A DNA stretch of 20,713 bases, from the IMG/VR virus record IMGVR_UViG_3300037246_000918, positions 1-20,713 of that record; one strand, given 5' to 3'. The notes beneath the pieces are model-generated. The model was not told where the DNA came from. It saw only the letters and a list, made by a program, of their open reading frames with translations, and did no database searches. A program made the translations under genes and the position numbers. The DNA is from a virus. Below are positions 6,406-14,741 of the stretch, in pieces. Every line of letters starts with the position of its first letter. Position 1 is the stretch's first letter.

Positions 6406-7985
6406 GAGCATCGGATATTATCTCACAATTGAGCGTTCTGCTTCCTCAACTCACAGATAAATTTACCACAGACATCAATGTATCTAGTATTTCAAGATCT
6501 GGAACTGAGATGACTGTTGCTTGCAGCGATCAACATGGCCTGTCTGTCGGCCAGGCGTTTGCAGTTACTGGATCTGATGTCCCAATTGCTATCTCATCTT
6601 TGACTAGATCTGGAGCTGTCGGTACTTTGGTTACTGCAACTGATCACGACTTGACGAGCGCCATTGCAACTTCGATCAGGATCACTGGCGCAACCGAATC
6701 TGAATTCAACGGTACGTTCCAACGCATTGATATAGTTAATCGCAAGACTATAACATTCACTATTCTCGATACTTCAGTTTTCACTTACGATAATCAGGCT
6801 TCAAAATTTGAAGGTGTATTTACTGATCTGTCAAATGAATCTGTTGTAGTTTCCTCATCTATCAGATCTACAGGATCTTTGAAAGCTACTTCTATAGGTG
6901 CTTCTGGTATTATGAGTGTGAAGAATCTCAGTGTTGAAGAGTTTGATGCATCTGCTTTGACTAATCTATCACTTTGGATATTTGTTGATGCAAATGTCTT
7001 TGCTAATTTGACTGTAACTGATACATTTAGAATGAGAATAAGCAGTGATGCTTCTCTAGGAACTGATTGGAATGAATACAGATTCGATAAATCAGTTTTT
7101 ACAGCAGACACTTGGGTACAAATATCCATAGACATTGTTAATGATACCCCAGATGATACTGATGGCACTATAGATTTAACTAAAATAATTTCCATGGTTA
7201 AGTTTTTTGTTGGCGCGGCATCATTTACTTTGGGTGATGTAATTTATTTCGATGATATGGATAGGAATATAACCACTGCTAGCGGCTTTCCAATTTTGCG
7301 AGATGCTGAATCTGCTTTGCGTGATTACAATACTACTTATGAAGTCACGGACGTGATCGATTCAGTTACGCTTAAGTTTGAACATGATGTAACTGGGCTT
7401 CCAGATCCAACCGGAACGATTGTACTCAGAACCATGCCGCGTATTTCATCGGGAATAAATATTGATCGCATCGTCGAAGCGTATACTGAAAACAATGTCG
7501 GTGATTACTGGGCCTTCGTAGTTTTGGAGGGAGTCTCCGCTTCGCAGAGTAGGCTGATTGAATCCGATGCGCTTGACAATCAGCAAAGCAACGCAAACTT
7601 CAGGCAGCAGATTATTGAACCGTTCACGGTTTATGTTTTCATTCCGGTAGAAAATGAAATCGCTGCTAGAGAATCACGGGATGAAGCATCTGATTTGTTC
7701 CGTCCGATTTTGAGATCCCTTTTGGCAAGCCGTTTTGATACTGGACTCTATGCAGATGTTCTTAACATGGTTCAGTTTACCGGACATGATTCGTACAATT
7801 ACGATTCTTCAGTATACATTCACGCATACAGCTTCCAACAAGTCGCCGATATTTATGCTGAGGATACTGTTGGTCCTGATCTCGATGTTGCTTTCCGCGA
7901 AATTGATTTCAGTATCTTTAGTGACTTCGGAACGCAAGTAAACTTCATGCAAGGCACTCCAAATCTAGATGACACTCCACTCTAG
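6402..7985 (+). CDS. Tail terminator protein enlarged by Ig-like and globular inserts
   Basis: A 527-residue protein, far longer than ordinary tail terminators (about 130-200 residues). Terminator-like sequence is split: residues 1-22 (A-S-D-I-I-S-Q-L-S-V-L-L-P-Q-L-T-D-K-F-T) and about 350-505 (I-D-R-I-V-E-A-Y, W-A-F-V-V-L-E-G, P-F-T-V-Y-V-F-I-P-V, R-P-I-L-R-S-L-L). Between them lie two Ig-like modules, at 27-62 and 63-125. An AT-rich globular insert follows at about 135-295. The stretch 296-345 looks like the rest of an Ig-like module interrupted by that insert. Terminators cap the tail tube and bind the neck. The next gene is DUF2635-like and then the sheath, exactly as in Mu, which supports the call. 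ATG at 6402 overlaps the gp10 stop (ATGA). Confidence 0.72.
   Translation: MRASDIISQLSVLLPQLTDKFTTDINVSSISRSGTEMTVACSDQHGLSVGQAFAVTGSDVPIAISSLTRSGAVGTLVTATDHDLTSAIATSIRITGATESEFNGTFQRIDIVNRKTITFTILDTSVFTYDNQASKFEGVFTDLSNESVVVSSSIRSTGSLKATSIGASGIMSVKNLSVEEFDASALTNLSLWIFVDANVFANLTVTDTFRMRISSDASLGTDWNEYRFDKSVFTADTWVQISIDIVNDTPDDTDGTIDLTKIISMVKFFVGAASFTLGDVIYFDDMDRNITTASGFPILRDAESALRDYNTTYEVTDVIDSVTLKFEHDVTGLPDPTGTIVLRTMPRISSGINIDRIVEAYTENNVGDYWAFVVLEGVSASQSRLIESDALDNQQSNANFRQQIIEPFTVYVFIPVENEIAARESRDEASDLFRPILRSLLASRFDTGLYADVLNMVQFTGHDSYNYDSSVYIHAYSFQQVADIYAEDTVGPDLDVAFREIDFSIFSDFGTQVNFMQGTPNLDDTPL
6804..7286 (+). other. AT-rich globular insertion inside the terminator gene
   Basis: Residues about 135-295. 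The sequence reads as a beta-sandwich, with L-S-L-W-I-F-V-D-A-N and W-V-Q-I-S-I-D-I-V-N repeating every few strands and Y-F-D-D-M near its end, as in many carbohydrate-binding or laminin-like domains. I counted 19, 20, 19 and 22 G+C per 60 bases in the lines at 6961, 7021, 7141 and 7201, against 32 and 27 in the lines at 7501 and 7561. The boundaries are approximate. Confidence 0.5.
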
Positions 7986-7993
7986 GAGATTTG

Positions 7994-8218
7994 ATGATTA
8001 CCAAGCCGATTGAGATAAGAGTACTCAAAAATTTGGGCAATTATAAAGCGGGCGACTTGGTTAAAGCCACCGTTGATGAAAATGGGAAGCCTCTGGATAA
8101 ATTTTGGAGGCAACGATTGAAGGATGCTAAGAGGGATGGCTGTTGCGAAATTGTCAAGCCAGCGGTAAAGAAAACCGTGAGTAGAAAATCTATTCATGTT
8201 GAAGAGGAGAATAAATAA
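7994..8218 (+). CDS. DUF2635-like small tail protein (Mu gp38 position)
   Basis: A 74-residue basic protein lying between the terminator and the sheath, the position of Mu gp38. The sequence G-K-P-L-D-K-F-W-R-Q-R-L-K-D-A, ending with a C-C-E-I-V strand, matches the typical DUF2635 pattern of a W-R-R-R-L-x-D-G motif before a short valine-rich strand. The N-terminal half (G-N-Y-K-A-G-D-L-V) is longer than in most family members, and a basic Lys/Arg-rich tail follows. AGGAG at 7984-7988 lies 5 bases before the ATG; a TTG at 7991 is less likely. Its stop overlaps the sheath start (TAATG). The exact function of this family is unknown to me. Confidence 0.68.
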   Translation: MITKPIEIRVLKNLGNYKAGDLVKATVDENGKPLDKFWRQRLKDAKRDGCCEIVKPAVKKTVSRKSIHVEEENK

Positions 8219-9780
8219 TGGGCGGAACTCAAATTCTGCAACCTGAAGTAACATTGGCGCTGGCGAACGCAGATCGCGCAGTCAGCAACACTGATCAAAA
8301 AGTTCTGATAGTTGGGCAGAAGGTAGCTGCTGGGAGTGCGACCGAAGGTGATCTTCACGCTAACCTTTCCAGTACCGGCGCACCTGAAAATGCGCTGTTT
8401 GGTGAAGCGTCACAACTTGCTGCAATGGTTCGCGCATTTAAGGTCATTAATCCGATTATCCAGTTGGATGCAATAGCTTTGGACGATGCTGCTGGAACAG
8501 CAAGAGTTGTGAAAGTTACATTTCTTGGTACTGCTACTGAAGCTGGGACTTTGGTTATCGTTGTTGGATCTGAGAAACTGCATCGCTATGAAATTGCGAT
8601 TGCAGATGAGGTTGCCGCTGCTGCCATTCCGGCACTATGCGTGACAGTAATCAATGCTGACACGAAATGCCCATTCACAGCGTCCGACGCAACGAGTGGT
8701 GTTCTTGATCTGACTGCTGATAACCTTGGACTCGTTGCAAATGATCTCGGCGTCGAAACTTCTGGGACGATTGCTGGTATCACCGGCATGGCAGTCACAG
8801 CACCGACTCCTGGTGCAACTGATCCCACTCTTACAACTATTCTGGACAATGCAACCGACAGATATCAGGGAATCGTTTGGCCTTATGGAGTGCAAGCAGC
8901 AATTGATACCTTGCTTCTGTGGTTGGATCCAAGATTCAATCCTGACAATGCTGTGGAGGATGGCGTTGCATTTGTTTCGATTGTTGATACGCACGCGAAT
9001 GGTTTGATTTCTGGTAATGCTGAAAATTCGCCGAGCCTGGTAATTTTCTGTGACAAGGCAGAGACTGAAACAAATTACATTGGGCCAGCGATGAATGAGG
9101 CTTCTTATTCCAAGTCGGCTATGTTCGCAGCTATCAGATCCTTGAGGCTTACGCAAGACGCGTCAATCTCAAGATACCTTACGAGTTCAGCATCGCTGGA
9201 CCAGTTTGGTGGCCCGGCGCTGGCTACGTTGCCTTACTTCAACACTCCAGTCCCGCAGCTGCCCGCCATTACGGCACCGCGTGGTTGGACTAACATTGAA
9301 GTTGAGCAACTTCTTACTTCTGGTGTTTCAGTTATTGGAGCCAACGCAACTGGAACGAGTGCGCTTGTTGGTGAAGTTGTTACGACGTACAAAACTGATT
9401 CGGCAGCAAATCCTGACATTACTTGGAAATTCCTGAACTACATTGACACTGGAAGTAATGTCCGTGAGTATATGTTCAATAATTACAAGTCGCGTTTCGC
9501 ACAGTCCAGGCTGACTGCTGGTAATGTTACCCGTGGTCGTGATGTTGCGAACGATGTGGTGATTCGGGCATATACTGAGCAAATGTACAAAACACTTTCT
9601 GGCCCGAACTTTGTTCTGGTGCAGAGCGGTGAAGATGCGACTGTATATTTCAAGGACAATCTGGATATCACGCTGGATCTTTCTCTTGGCAAGGTTACAA
9701 TCACGATGTTCGTGCCAATCGTAACACAACTTCGCCAAATTATTGCGACCATCAAGATCGCATTTGATACGGAGAGTTAA
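8218..9780 (+). CDS. Contractile tail sheath protein (Mu gpL-like)
   Basis: A 520-residue protein with the length and layout of Mu gpL-type sheaths. The N-terminus (Q-P-E-V-T-L-A-L-A-N-A-D-R-A-V, then Q-K-V-L-I-V-G-Q-K-V) begins with the beta-arm typical of this group. The middle is a protruding domain. Residues 350-520 form the C-terminal core: P-R-G-W-T-N-I-E, L-L-T-S-G-V-S-V-I, R-E-Y-M-F-N-N-Y-K-S-R-F, then D-I-T-L-D-L-S-L-G near the end. A strong AGAGGAGA site at 8203-8210 precedes the ATG. The sheath forms the contractile outer tube around the tail tube that follows. This identifies the virion as myovirus-type. Confidence 0.9.
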   Translation: MGGTQILQPEVTLALANADRAVSNTDQKVLIVGQKVAAGSATEGDLHANLSSTGAPENALFGEASQLAAMVRAFKVINPIIQLDAIALDDAAGTARVVKVTFLGTATEAGTLVIVVGSEKLHRYEIAIADEVAAAAIPALCVTVINADTKCPFTASDATSGVLDLTADNLGLVANDLGVETSGTIAGITGMAVTAPTPGATDPTLTTILDNATDRYQGIVWPYGVQAAIDTLLLWLDPRFNPDNAVEDGVAFVSIVDTHANGLISGNAENSPSLVIFCDKAETETNYIGPAMNEASYSKSAMFAAIRSLRLTQDASISRYLTSSASLDQFGGPALATLPYFNTPVPQLPAITAPRGWTNIEVEQLLTSGVSVIGANATGTSALVGEVVTTYKTDSAANPDITWKFLNYIDTGSNVREYMFNNYKSRFAQSRLTAGNVTRGRDVANDVVIRAYTEQMYKTLSGPNFVLVQSGEDATVYFKDNLDITLDLSLGKVTITMFVPIVTQLRQIIATIKIAFDTES

Positions 9781-9785
9781 ACACT

Positions 9786-10178
9786 ATGCCCATCCAACTA
9801 TCTTCAGCCGCTCTACTCGTCAACGACGAGGTTGTAATGATTGTTCCCAATACTCTGAAGTACACCGAAGGTTTCGGTGAGCAAAGCGTCAGAGCTGCGT
9901 CGGTTGGTGGCGGCGCTGTGGAGCAGATCTTCTCACAGGATGTCGAAACTTCGCTGAGTAAAGTGATGTTCGACATCCACACCACGCCAGACAACGTCAA
10001 GCTTGCGCGAGGCTGGAAGTCCAACGGAAACTTGAACGTGGTACAGATCGCTGGCAAAACTGCCGAAGGTGATGTAACTCGCACGTTTACCCAAGCAGCT
10101 ATGACTGGCGATCCTGAAATTGAAATCGCAACCGAGGGCGTGATTAATATTGAGTTCATGTCCAACGCTGCAATCTAA
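9786..10178 (+). CDS. Tail tube protein (Mu gpM-like)
   Basis: A 130-residue protein immediately after the sheath, as in Mu. It shows the tube-protein pattern of an early L-L-V-N-D-E-V-V-M-I-V-P-N-T-L hairpin, then an internal beta-rich core with the segment S-K-V-M-F-D-I-H-T-T-P-D-N-V-K, and near the end the strand D-P-E-I-E-I-A-T-E-G-V-I-N-I-E-F. Stacked rings of this protein form the DNA channel inside the sheath. GGAGAG at 9771-9776 is 9 bases before the ATG. The line at 9961 is 33/60 G+C, higher than most of the window, as may be expected for a heavily expressed gene. Confidence 0.85.
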   Translation: MPIQLSSAALLVNDEVVMIVPNTLKYTEGFGEQSVRAASVGGGAVEQIFSQDVETSLSKVMFDIHTTPDNVKLARGWKSNGNLNVVQIAGKTAEGDVTRTFTQAAMTGDPEIEIATEGVINIEFMSNAAI

Positions 10179-10194
10179 ATGAGGAAAACCCGCC

Positions 10195-10677
10195 ATGTCA
10201 GAAACGGATATTCAGAAAATTGAGTTCGAGTATATTCTGAAAACAAAGTTTGGTTATGCTAGTAAAGGTGAAACTGCTGAAGCAACATTCATCACGCTCT
10301 TTGCGCCAACATCCAAAACCACTCGCCAATGCGCTGCTCTGAAGCAAGCATTTTTCAGAGCGATGGGTGAACAGGAAGGTGGTGGTGGTGAAGAGCAAAC
10401 CGATTCTAGTTTTGATATTGAGGGATCGGATGTAATGGCTTTGCTTGCCATGTCTAAGAATGTTGATCTGCCTGATGTTATTGATATCAGCAAGCAGTTG
10501 TTCAAAATGCCAGGGATTGCCTTGGTGGATGGGGAAACGAAACTTGGAGAGTCTCTAATTGATCGTATGAGTGTCGATGATATTGAGGATATGCTTGGTG
10601 AATACATGATAAATTTTATTCTAGCATCTTCATTGAAGCGACTGAGGGAGAAATCCTCCAAGGTATCGCAAACCTGA
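10195..10677 (+). CDS. Tail assembly chaperone, zero-frame product (Mu gp41-like)
   Basis: A 160-residue protein at the conserved tail-chaperone position between tube and tape measure. It is acidic and soluble, with a central run (G-S-D-V-M-A-L-L-A-M-S, D-L-P-D-V-I-D-I-S-K) and a later D-R-M-S-V-D-D-I-E-D-M-L-G. A G-G-G-G-E-E linker lies near residues 61-66. Chaperones of this group coat the tape measure during tail assembly. Near its end, A AAT TTT at 10611-10617 lies in the right register for a -1 slip into the 10602-10793 frame, giving a longer product. GAGGA at 10181-10185 lies 9 bases before the ATG. Gene order and the paired frame together support the identification. Confidence 0.75.
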   Translation: MSETDIQKIEFEYILKTKFGYASKGETAEATFITLFAPTSKTTRQCAALKQAFFRAMGEQEGGGGEEQTDSSFDIEGSDVMALLAMSKNVDLPDVIDISKQLFKMPGIALVDGETKLGESLIDRMSVDDIEDMLGEYMINFILASSLKRLREKSSKVSQT

Positions 10678-10793
10678 TGGTATTTTTTGAAGGTGCGATC
10701 AGCTACGATCGCTTGAGGAATATGTCGTTCCCAGAAATTTCCATGTTGCATAAGGAAGCCAAGCGAATCGACGCACTCAGGAGAAAGAAATAG
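10602..10793 (+). CDS. -1 frame extension of the tail assembly chaperone (frameshift product)
   Basis: This frame has a TGA at 10599-10601 and is open from 10602 to a TAG at 10791-10793. The last 38 codons (from an ATG at 10677 in a TGATG overlap) read M-V-F-F-E-G-A-I-S-Y-D-R-L and then M-S-F-P-E-I-S-M-L-H-K-E-A-K-R-I, which has the appearance of the second part of tail-chaperone frameshift products. A slip on 10611-10617 would join it after Phe-141 of the first product to give about 199 residues. An independent start at 10677 is less attractive because AAGG is 13 bases away. Its stop overlaps the tape-measure GTG (TAGTG). Confidence 0.65.
   Translation: MHDKFYSSIFIEATEGEILQGIANLMVFFEGAISYDRLRNMSFPEISMLHKEAKRIDALRRKK
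10611..10617 (+). promoter_or_regulatory. Candidate -1 ribosomal slippery heptamer
   Basis: The bases A AAT TTT sit in zero frame as codons AAT (Asn-140) and TTT (Phe-141), fitting X XXY YYZ. Both tRNAs could re-pair in the -1 frame (AAA, TTT). It is the only such heptamer I see in the 10602-10677 overlap. Short downstream stems are possible (10628-10631 with 10635-10638, and 10647-10650 with 10656-10659) but weak. Confidence 0.55.
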
Positions 10794-12382
10794 TGGCAAC
10801 CAACAGAGTCGTTTGGACATTCTTTGCCAAGGATAAGTTCAGTCGTGTAGCGGCCAAGATCAAAGCCCGAAGTCGTGAGATAAACAAAGAGTTCAGAAAG
10901 ATGCGGACTGATAGTAAGTCTGCGTCCAAGGCTGTTGCTAAACTCTCACAATCTTTGAAGCGAATGGCTATTGTCGGGGTCGCCGCACTTGCTGGATCGT
11001 TAAAAGCGTTTGGCAATATGGAAGCTGGCATCACAAATGTCCTAACTCTGTTGGATGATAAACAGATAGCTAAATTCGGCGGTGCCATACAAGACATGGC
11101 AACGAAGTCCCTCACCGAATTTGGTTTCTCTACTGAAGAAACCACCAAAGCTTTGTTCGATAACGTATCAGCTTTGGGCACAAGTCAGAAATCACTAGAT
11201 GCGTTTGCAGCAGCCCAGAGATTGGCAATTGGTGGCGTTACGAGTCTTGATGTTTCTGTTGACGGCATTACTTCAGTTATGAATGCTTACGCAGATGGGC
11301 TCCAAACATCAGAAGCAGTGGCCAACGCATTCTTCGCATCACAGAAAGCTGGTAAGGTAACTGTGGCGCAGTTGGCAGCTAATGTTGGTAAGGTCGCACC
11401 GATTGCCAAGAGTGCTGGAATTGGTTACAAGGAATTGCTGGCAACAATGTCGCAGCTGACTCTTGGTGGATTGTCGCCAGAAGAAGCAGCAACGTCACTA
11501 AAAGGTGCAATCACAAGTTTGCTCAAGCCATCTGCTGAGTCTGCAAAGATTCTTGCAGCTGAAGGTATTGCTTATGGTGCGAGCGCACTTGGGGCTCAGT
11601 CACTAGTTAAAACTCTTGAGCAAGTTGCCAAACTACGCGAGAAGAATGAGGATCTTCTAATCCAAGCAATTCCAAATATCCGTGGCTTTACTGCTGTGGC
11701 ATCCTTGGAATATGAGGCCCTAAAGAACATCACGAATACTGTTGCAACAATGCAGAAAGATCAGCTTAGCCCGGCATTTGAGATGCAAATGAAAACTTTG
11801 AACGCAGCAACTAGGTTGTTGAAAGGCAACTTCGTTGCAATGGGAATTTCGATTGGTGCTGTTCTGGCTCCGGCGTTTGTTTGGATAGCTGGTAAGCTAA
11901 CTACTATGATAAAATGGTTCAACAGTCTTAGTGCCACAACAAAGAAGTGGATCGTCTACACTTTGGTTGGAGTCGGAGCTTTGATAGCTGTGTTCGTGGC
12001 TGCTGCCGCTATAGTGGCATTTTTTGGAACCGCGTTCGCTGTTGTTGGTGGCGCCATTGCCAGTGCTGCGGCGGCTGTTTTTGGTGCAATCGTAAGTTGG
12101 CCATTCGCAATTATTGCTGCTCTTGTAATTGCTGGTGGTGCTATCTGGGCTTTCTGGGATGACATTAAGGGAGTCGGACGCGCAATTGGAAGTTGGTTTG
12201 GAATGGGTGACGGTGAAACGATGGAGGTGAAGGGGTCCGGTGAATTGGCAACCTCCAGTAAATTTGAAGGCAATCTTGCTGTTGGGCTTGAAAAGGGACT
12301 AACCGGTGATCTTACAACCAAGAGCAGTGGTGATACTAAGACTCTGGATCTTGCTACGAACATGGAAGGTGCAACAGGATGA
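10793..12382 (+). CDS. Tail tape measure protein
   Basis: A 529-residue protein that sets tail length. It starts with a basic, helix-rich segment (residues 1-60), then a domain with the tape-measure pattern: F-G-N-M-E-A-G-I-T-N-V, Y-K-E-L-L-A-T-M-S-Q-L-T-L-G-G-L-S-P-E-E-A-A-T, and L-L-I-Q-A-I-P-N-I-R-G. Residues about 385-455 hold two or three long hydrophobic stretches, as in tape measures that enter the host membrane. The C-terminus is rich in Gly, Ser and Thr. The start is GTG in a TAGTG overlap, with AGGAG at 10779-10783. If the usual rule of about 0.15 nm per residue holds, the tail would be near 80 nm; that is a calculation, not a measurement. Confidence 0.85.
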   Translation: MATNRVVWTFFAKDKFSRVAAKIKARSREINKEFRKMRTDSKSASKAVAKLSQSLKRMAIVGVAALAGSLKAFGNMEAGITNVLTLLDDKQIAKFGGAIQDMATKSLTEFGFSTEETTKALFDNVSALGTSQKSLDAFAAAQRLAIGGVTSLDVSVDGITSVMNAYADGLQTSEAVANAFFASQKAGKVTVAQLAANVGKVAPIAKSAGIGYKELLATMSQLTLGGLSPEEAATSLKGAITSLLKPSAESAKILAAEGIAYGASALGAQSLVKTLEQVAKLREKNEDLLIQAIPNIRGFTAVASLEYEALKNITNTVATMQKDQLSPAFEMQMKTLNAATRLLKGNFVAMGISIGAVLAPAFVWIAGKLTTMIKWFNSLSATTKKWIVYTLVGVGALIAVFVAAAAIVAFFGTAFAVVGGAIASAAAAVFGAIVSWPFAIIAALVIAGGAIWAFWDDIKGVGRAIGSWFGMGDGETMEVKGSGELATSSKFEGNLAVGLEKGLTGDLTTKSSGDTKTLDLATNMEGATG

Positions 12383-13593
12383 ATCTTAGTGATCTGGATG
12401 GAGCTTCGTACCGTGGTGCGTTCTTCTATGTCAAAAGTTCCGAGGTTGCTGGTGGTAGAAAGGATGCCAAGAAGGAATTTATTGATTCCGACTTGCAAAT
12501 TATTGAAGATCTTGGTAAAAAGCAGCGAGCGTTCACAATCAACGGCATTGTATCTGAGAGACGCGACAATTCTGGAAATGTAATCCTATCATATTTCCAA
12601 GTGCGCGATGCTTTACTTGCTGCGCTTGAGAAAGGCAAGACTGGAATTCTAATCCATCCGTGGTACGGCGAAGTTCTGAATGTGGTTTGCAGAACATTCA
12701 CAATGTCTGAAGATGTTACTAGACTTGGTGAATGTAATGTAAATATGTCATTTGAAATATCGAATACAGATGGCGTACCTCTAGCAATCCCATCTGTGCT
12801 GAGCAAAGTGGCAACTGGAACTGCATCAGCCATAGACACTGCCACAGGCATCTTTGCAGAAATTTGGAATATAGCTGAGAAAGCAACTGGAAATTTTCAG
12901 GCTGGCGTCGATAAAGCAAATGGGTATGTCGATTCAGTCAACGAAGCTACTAAGCCAATTGCAAAGTTGGCTAACGAAATAGATCAACATACAAATTTGC
13001 TGAATACTTTCAGTAGTAATGTTGTGACTCTCGTAAGTTCACCGGCGGATCTCTCCAATAGTATTTATGGAATTATGGAGAGTATTGATAATCTTTATGA
13101 ATCTCCAAGCGATTCGCTCTTTGCTTTCAAAGGATTGTTTAATTTTGGCGATAACGATATAAACTCACCGTACAAAACATCTATATCAGTCCAAAAGAAA
13201 ACGAACAATGATGTCTTTAACAATGGGATCCAAAGTGCGGCTCTGAGTTATAGTTACTTGAACGCATCGCAAATTGAATACAAGACTGTTCTTGACATAA
13301 ACGAAACGGAAACTGATCTGGAAGAGCAGTATCAAAAACTATTCCGTAACGAAGATATGTATCCAGAGCTGGTCGATTCGCTTACTGATTTGCGCACCAT
13401 AACTCAAGGATTTTTCAACGAACAGAAGCTAATAGCAAGCCAAATAATTAACGTCAATTCAAATAGAATGTCAACTAGATTGTTGGCATTTAATTATTAT
13501 GGTGAATCTACAGACGGCGAAGCTATCGCTGAATTGAATGGCCTGTACGATCTGGCAAGCATACAAGGTGACATCAGGATCTTTACAGAATGA
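12379..13593 (+). CDS. Baseplate hub protein / DNA circularization-type (Mu gpN-like)
   Basis: A 404-residue protein, positioned where Mu gpN lies. Residues 1-60 contain the clear N-terminal pattern of the DNA-circularization family: L-D-G-A-S-Y-R-G-A-F-F-Y-V, K-K-E-F-I-D-S-D and I-E-D-L-G-K-K. These are followed by a G-I-V-S-E-R-R segment and the H-P-W-Y-G-E-V-L-N-V-V-C motif near residue 95. Residues 140-404 are divergent, with long helical stretches and a later Q-N-based run. In Mu-like phages this protein belongs to the central baseplate hub; the family name comes from an older proposed role. ATG overlaps the tape-measure stop (ATGA), with GGAAGG at 12364-12369. Confidence 0.82.
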   Translation: MNLSDLDGASYRGAFFYVKSSEVAGGRKDAKKEFIDSDLQIIEDLGKKQRAFTINGIVSERRDNSGNVILSYFQVRDALLAALEKGKTGILIHPWYGEVLNVVCRTFTMSEDVTRLGECNVNMSFEISNTDGVPLAIPSVLSKVATGTASAIDTATGIFAEIWNIAEKATGNFQAGVDKANGYVDSVNEATKPIAKLANEIDQHTNLLNTFSSNVVTLVSSPADLSNSIYGIMESIDNLYESPSDSLFAFKGLFNFGDNDINSPYKTSISVQKKTNNDVFNNGIQSAALSYSYLNASQIEYKTVLDINETETDLEEQYQKLFRNEDMYPELVDSLTDLRTITQGFFNEQKLIASQIINVNSNRMSTRLLAFNYYGESTDGEAIAELNGLYDLASIQGDIRIFTE

Positions 13594-14741
13594 AAATTGA
13601 AGTTCGTGGAACTGAGTATAGCGGATGGACTTCGGCAAGTGCCACGATCAATCTCGATACGCTCAGCAATAAATTCAGTTTCAAGGTAACATCGGAAGAA
13701 GGTAAGGCTCTCCCATTCAAAGGTGGTGAGCCATGTACTGTTAGAGTTGATGGTGAACTTGTACTTACTGGCAACATTGAAGTTGTGACTGTGGGTGGAG
13801 ACGGCGACTCCCATACAATTTCAATTACTGGGCGGGATAGAACTGGTGATGTTGTAGATTCAAAAATTGGATCTCTTTCTGATATACGCCCGCCAATAAC
13901 TCTTACGCAAGTCATAGAATTGCTCTTGGTTCATATTAAGAGTCCTCTGAAAGTTGTCGAGCAAACTTGGACCAAAGCTTTTCAAGAAACCGAGGATCTT
14001 GCGTCACCAGAATTTGGGCAATCCGTTTGGGATTTTATTCAGGGATTGGCTAGAAAACGCCAGGTTCTGTTGACTTCAGATGCTTACGGTAACATCGTGA
14101 TTACTAGAGCAGCTGGTGAATTTATTGAGGCCACGATTCAAAATAAAGTTAAGAGTGATAGCAACAACGTGCTTGACTACTCAGTAAGTTACGACACCAC
14201 CGGAATATATTCAATATATCGAGCAGCTGGACAGGAAAGCCCAGTTTCAATTAACGATGGAGCGACAAGATCAAACTACAGTATCGTTGAGCAAATTTCC
14301 GCTATCCAAGATCCAAATATCAGACTTGGACGACAGCTTTGCGTGATGTCTGAGAAATCAGGATCACACGTAGATTTAACTGAGCGAAATAAGTGGGAGT
14401 ACAATATCCGACAAGCCAGAAGCAGAGTTTACTCAGCCACAGTTCACGGATTCAGAAATCAGACTGGCAGTTTGTGGGCAATAAACAAAACTGTCAGTGT
14501 CAATGATGAATTTGCTGGGATAAACGCTAGAATGTTGATAAACTCCGTAAAGTTTTCTATCAGCGATTCTGGAAAGGAAACTGTTTTGTCTTTGGTTAAT
14601 AAAGATTCTTATACTCTGGAACTTCCGACCCAAACTTCGATCGATCAGATTGGACTCAAGTTTGCCGAGACGCCAGAGAAAGGAATCATTTTTGTAGAGA
14701 ATCCTGATGATCCTGAAGATCTGTTTGGTCCTGGCCGATGA
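13590..14741 (+). CDS. Baseplate hub protein (Mu gpP-like)
   Basis: A 383-residue protein with the arrangement of Mu gpP and related hub proteins of the late control D group. The N-terminus (Y-S-G-W-T-S-A-S-A-T-I-N-L-D-T-L-S-N-K-F-S-F) is a typical first beta segment. It is followed by P-F-K-G-G-E-P-C-T-V-R-V-D-G-E-L-V-L-T-G and S-I-T-G-R-D-R-T-G-D-V-V-D, a strongly diagnostic stretch. The rest is beta-rich, with Y-x-V-S-Y-D-T-T-G-I-Y and W-A-I-N-K-T-V-S-V-N-D. ATG at 13590 overlaps the previous stop (ATGA). It should bind the spike encoded next and the tube above. The fold is well matched by eye, although I ran no search. Confidence 0.85.
   Translation: MKIEVRGTEYSGWTSASATINLDTLSNKFSFKVTSEEGKALPFKGGEPCTVRVDGELVLTGNIEVVTVGGDGDSHTISITGRDRTGDVVDSKIGSLSDIRPPITLTQVIELLLVHIKSPLKVVEQTWTKAFQETEDLASPEFGQSVWDFIQGLARKRQVLLTSDAYGNIVITRAAGEFIEATIQNKVKSDSNNVLDYSVSYDTTGIYSIYRAAGQESPVSINDGATRSNYSIVEQISAIQDPNIRLGRQLCVMSEKSGSHVDLTERNKWEYNIRQARSRVYSATVHGFRNQTGSLWAINKTVSVNDEFAGINARMLINSVKFSISDSGKETVLSLVNKDSYTLELPTQTSIDQIGLKFAETPEKGIIFVENPDDPEDLFGPGR

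Noticed and set aside
10254-10820. 188-residue antisense open frame across the chaperone genes
   Set aside because: It overlaps two conserved plus-strand frames and the tape-measure start. No feature supports expression.
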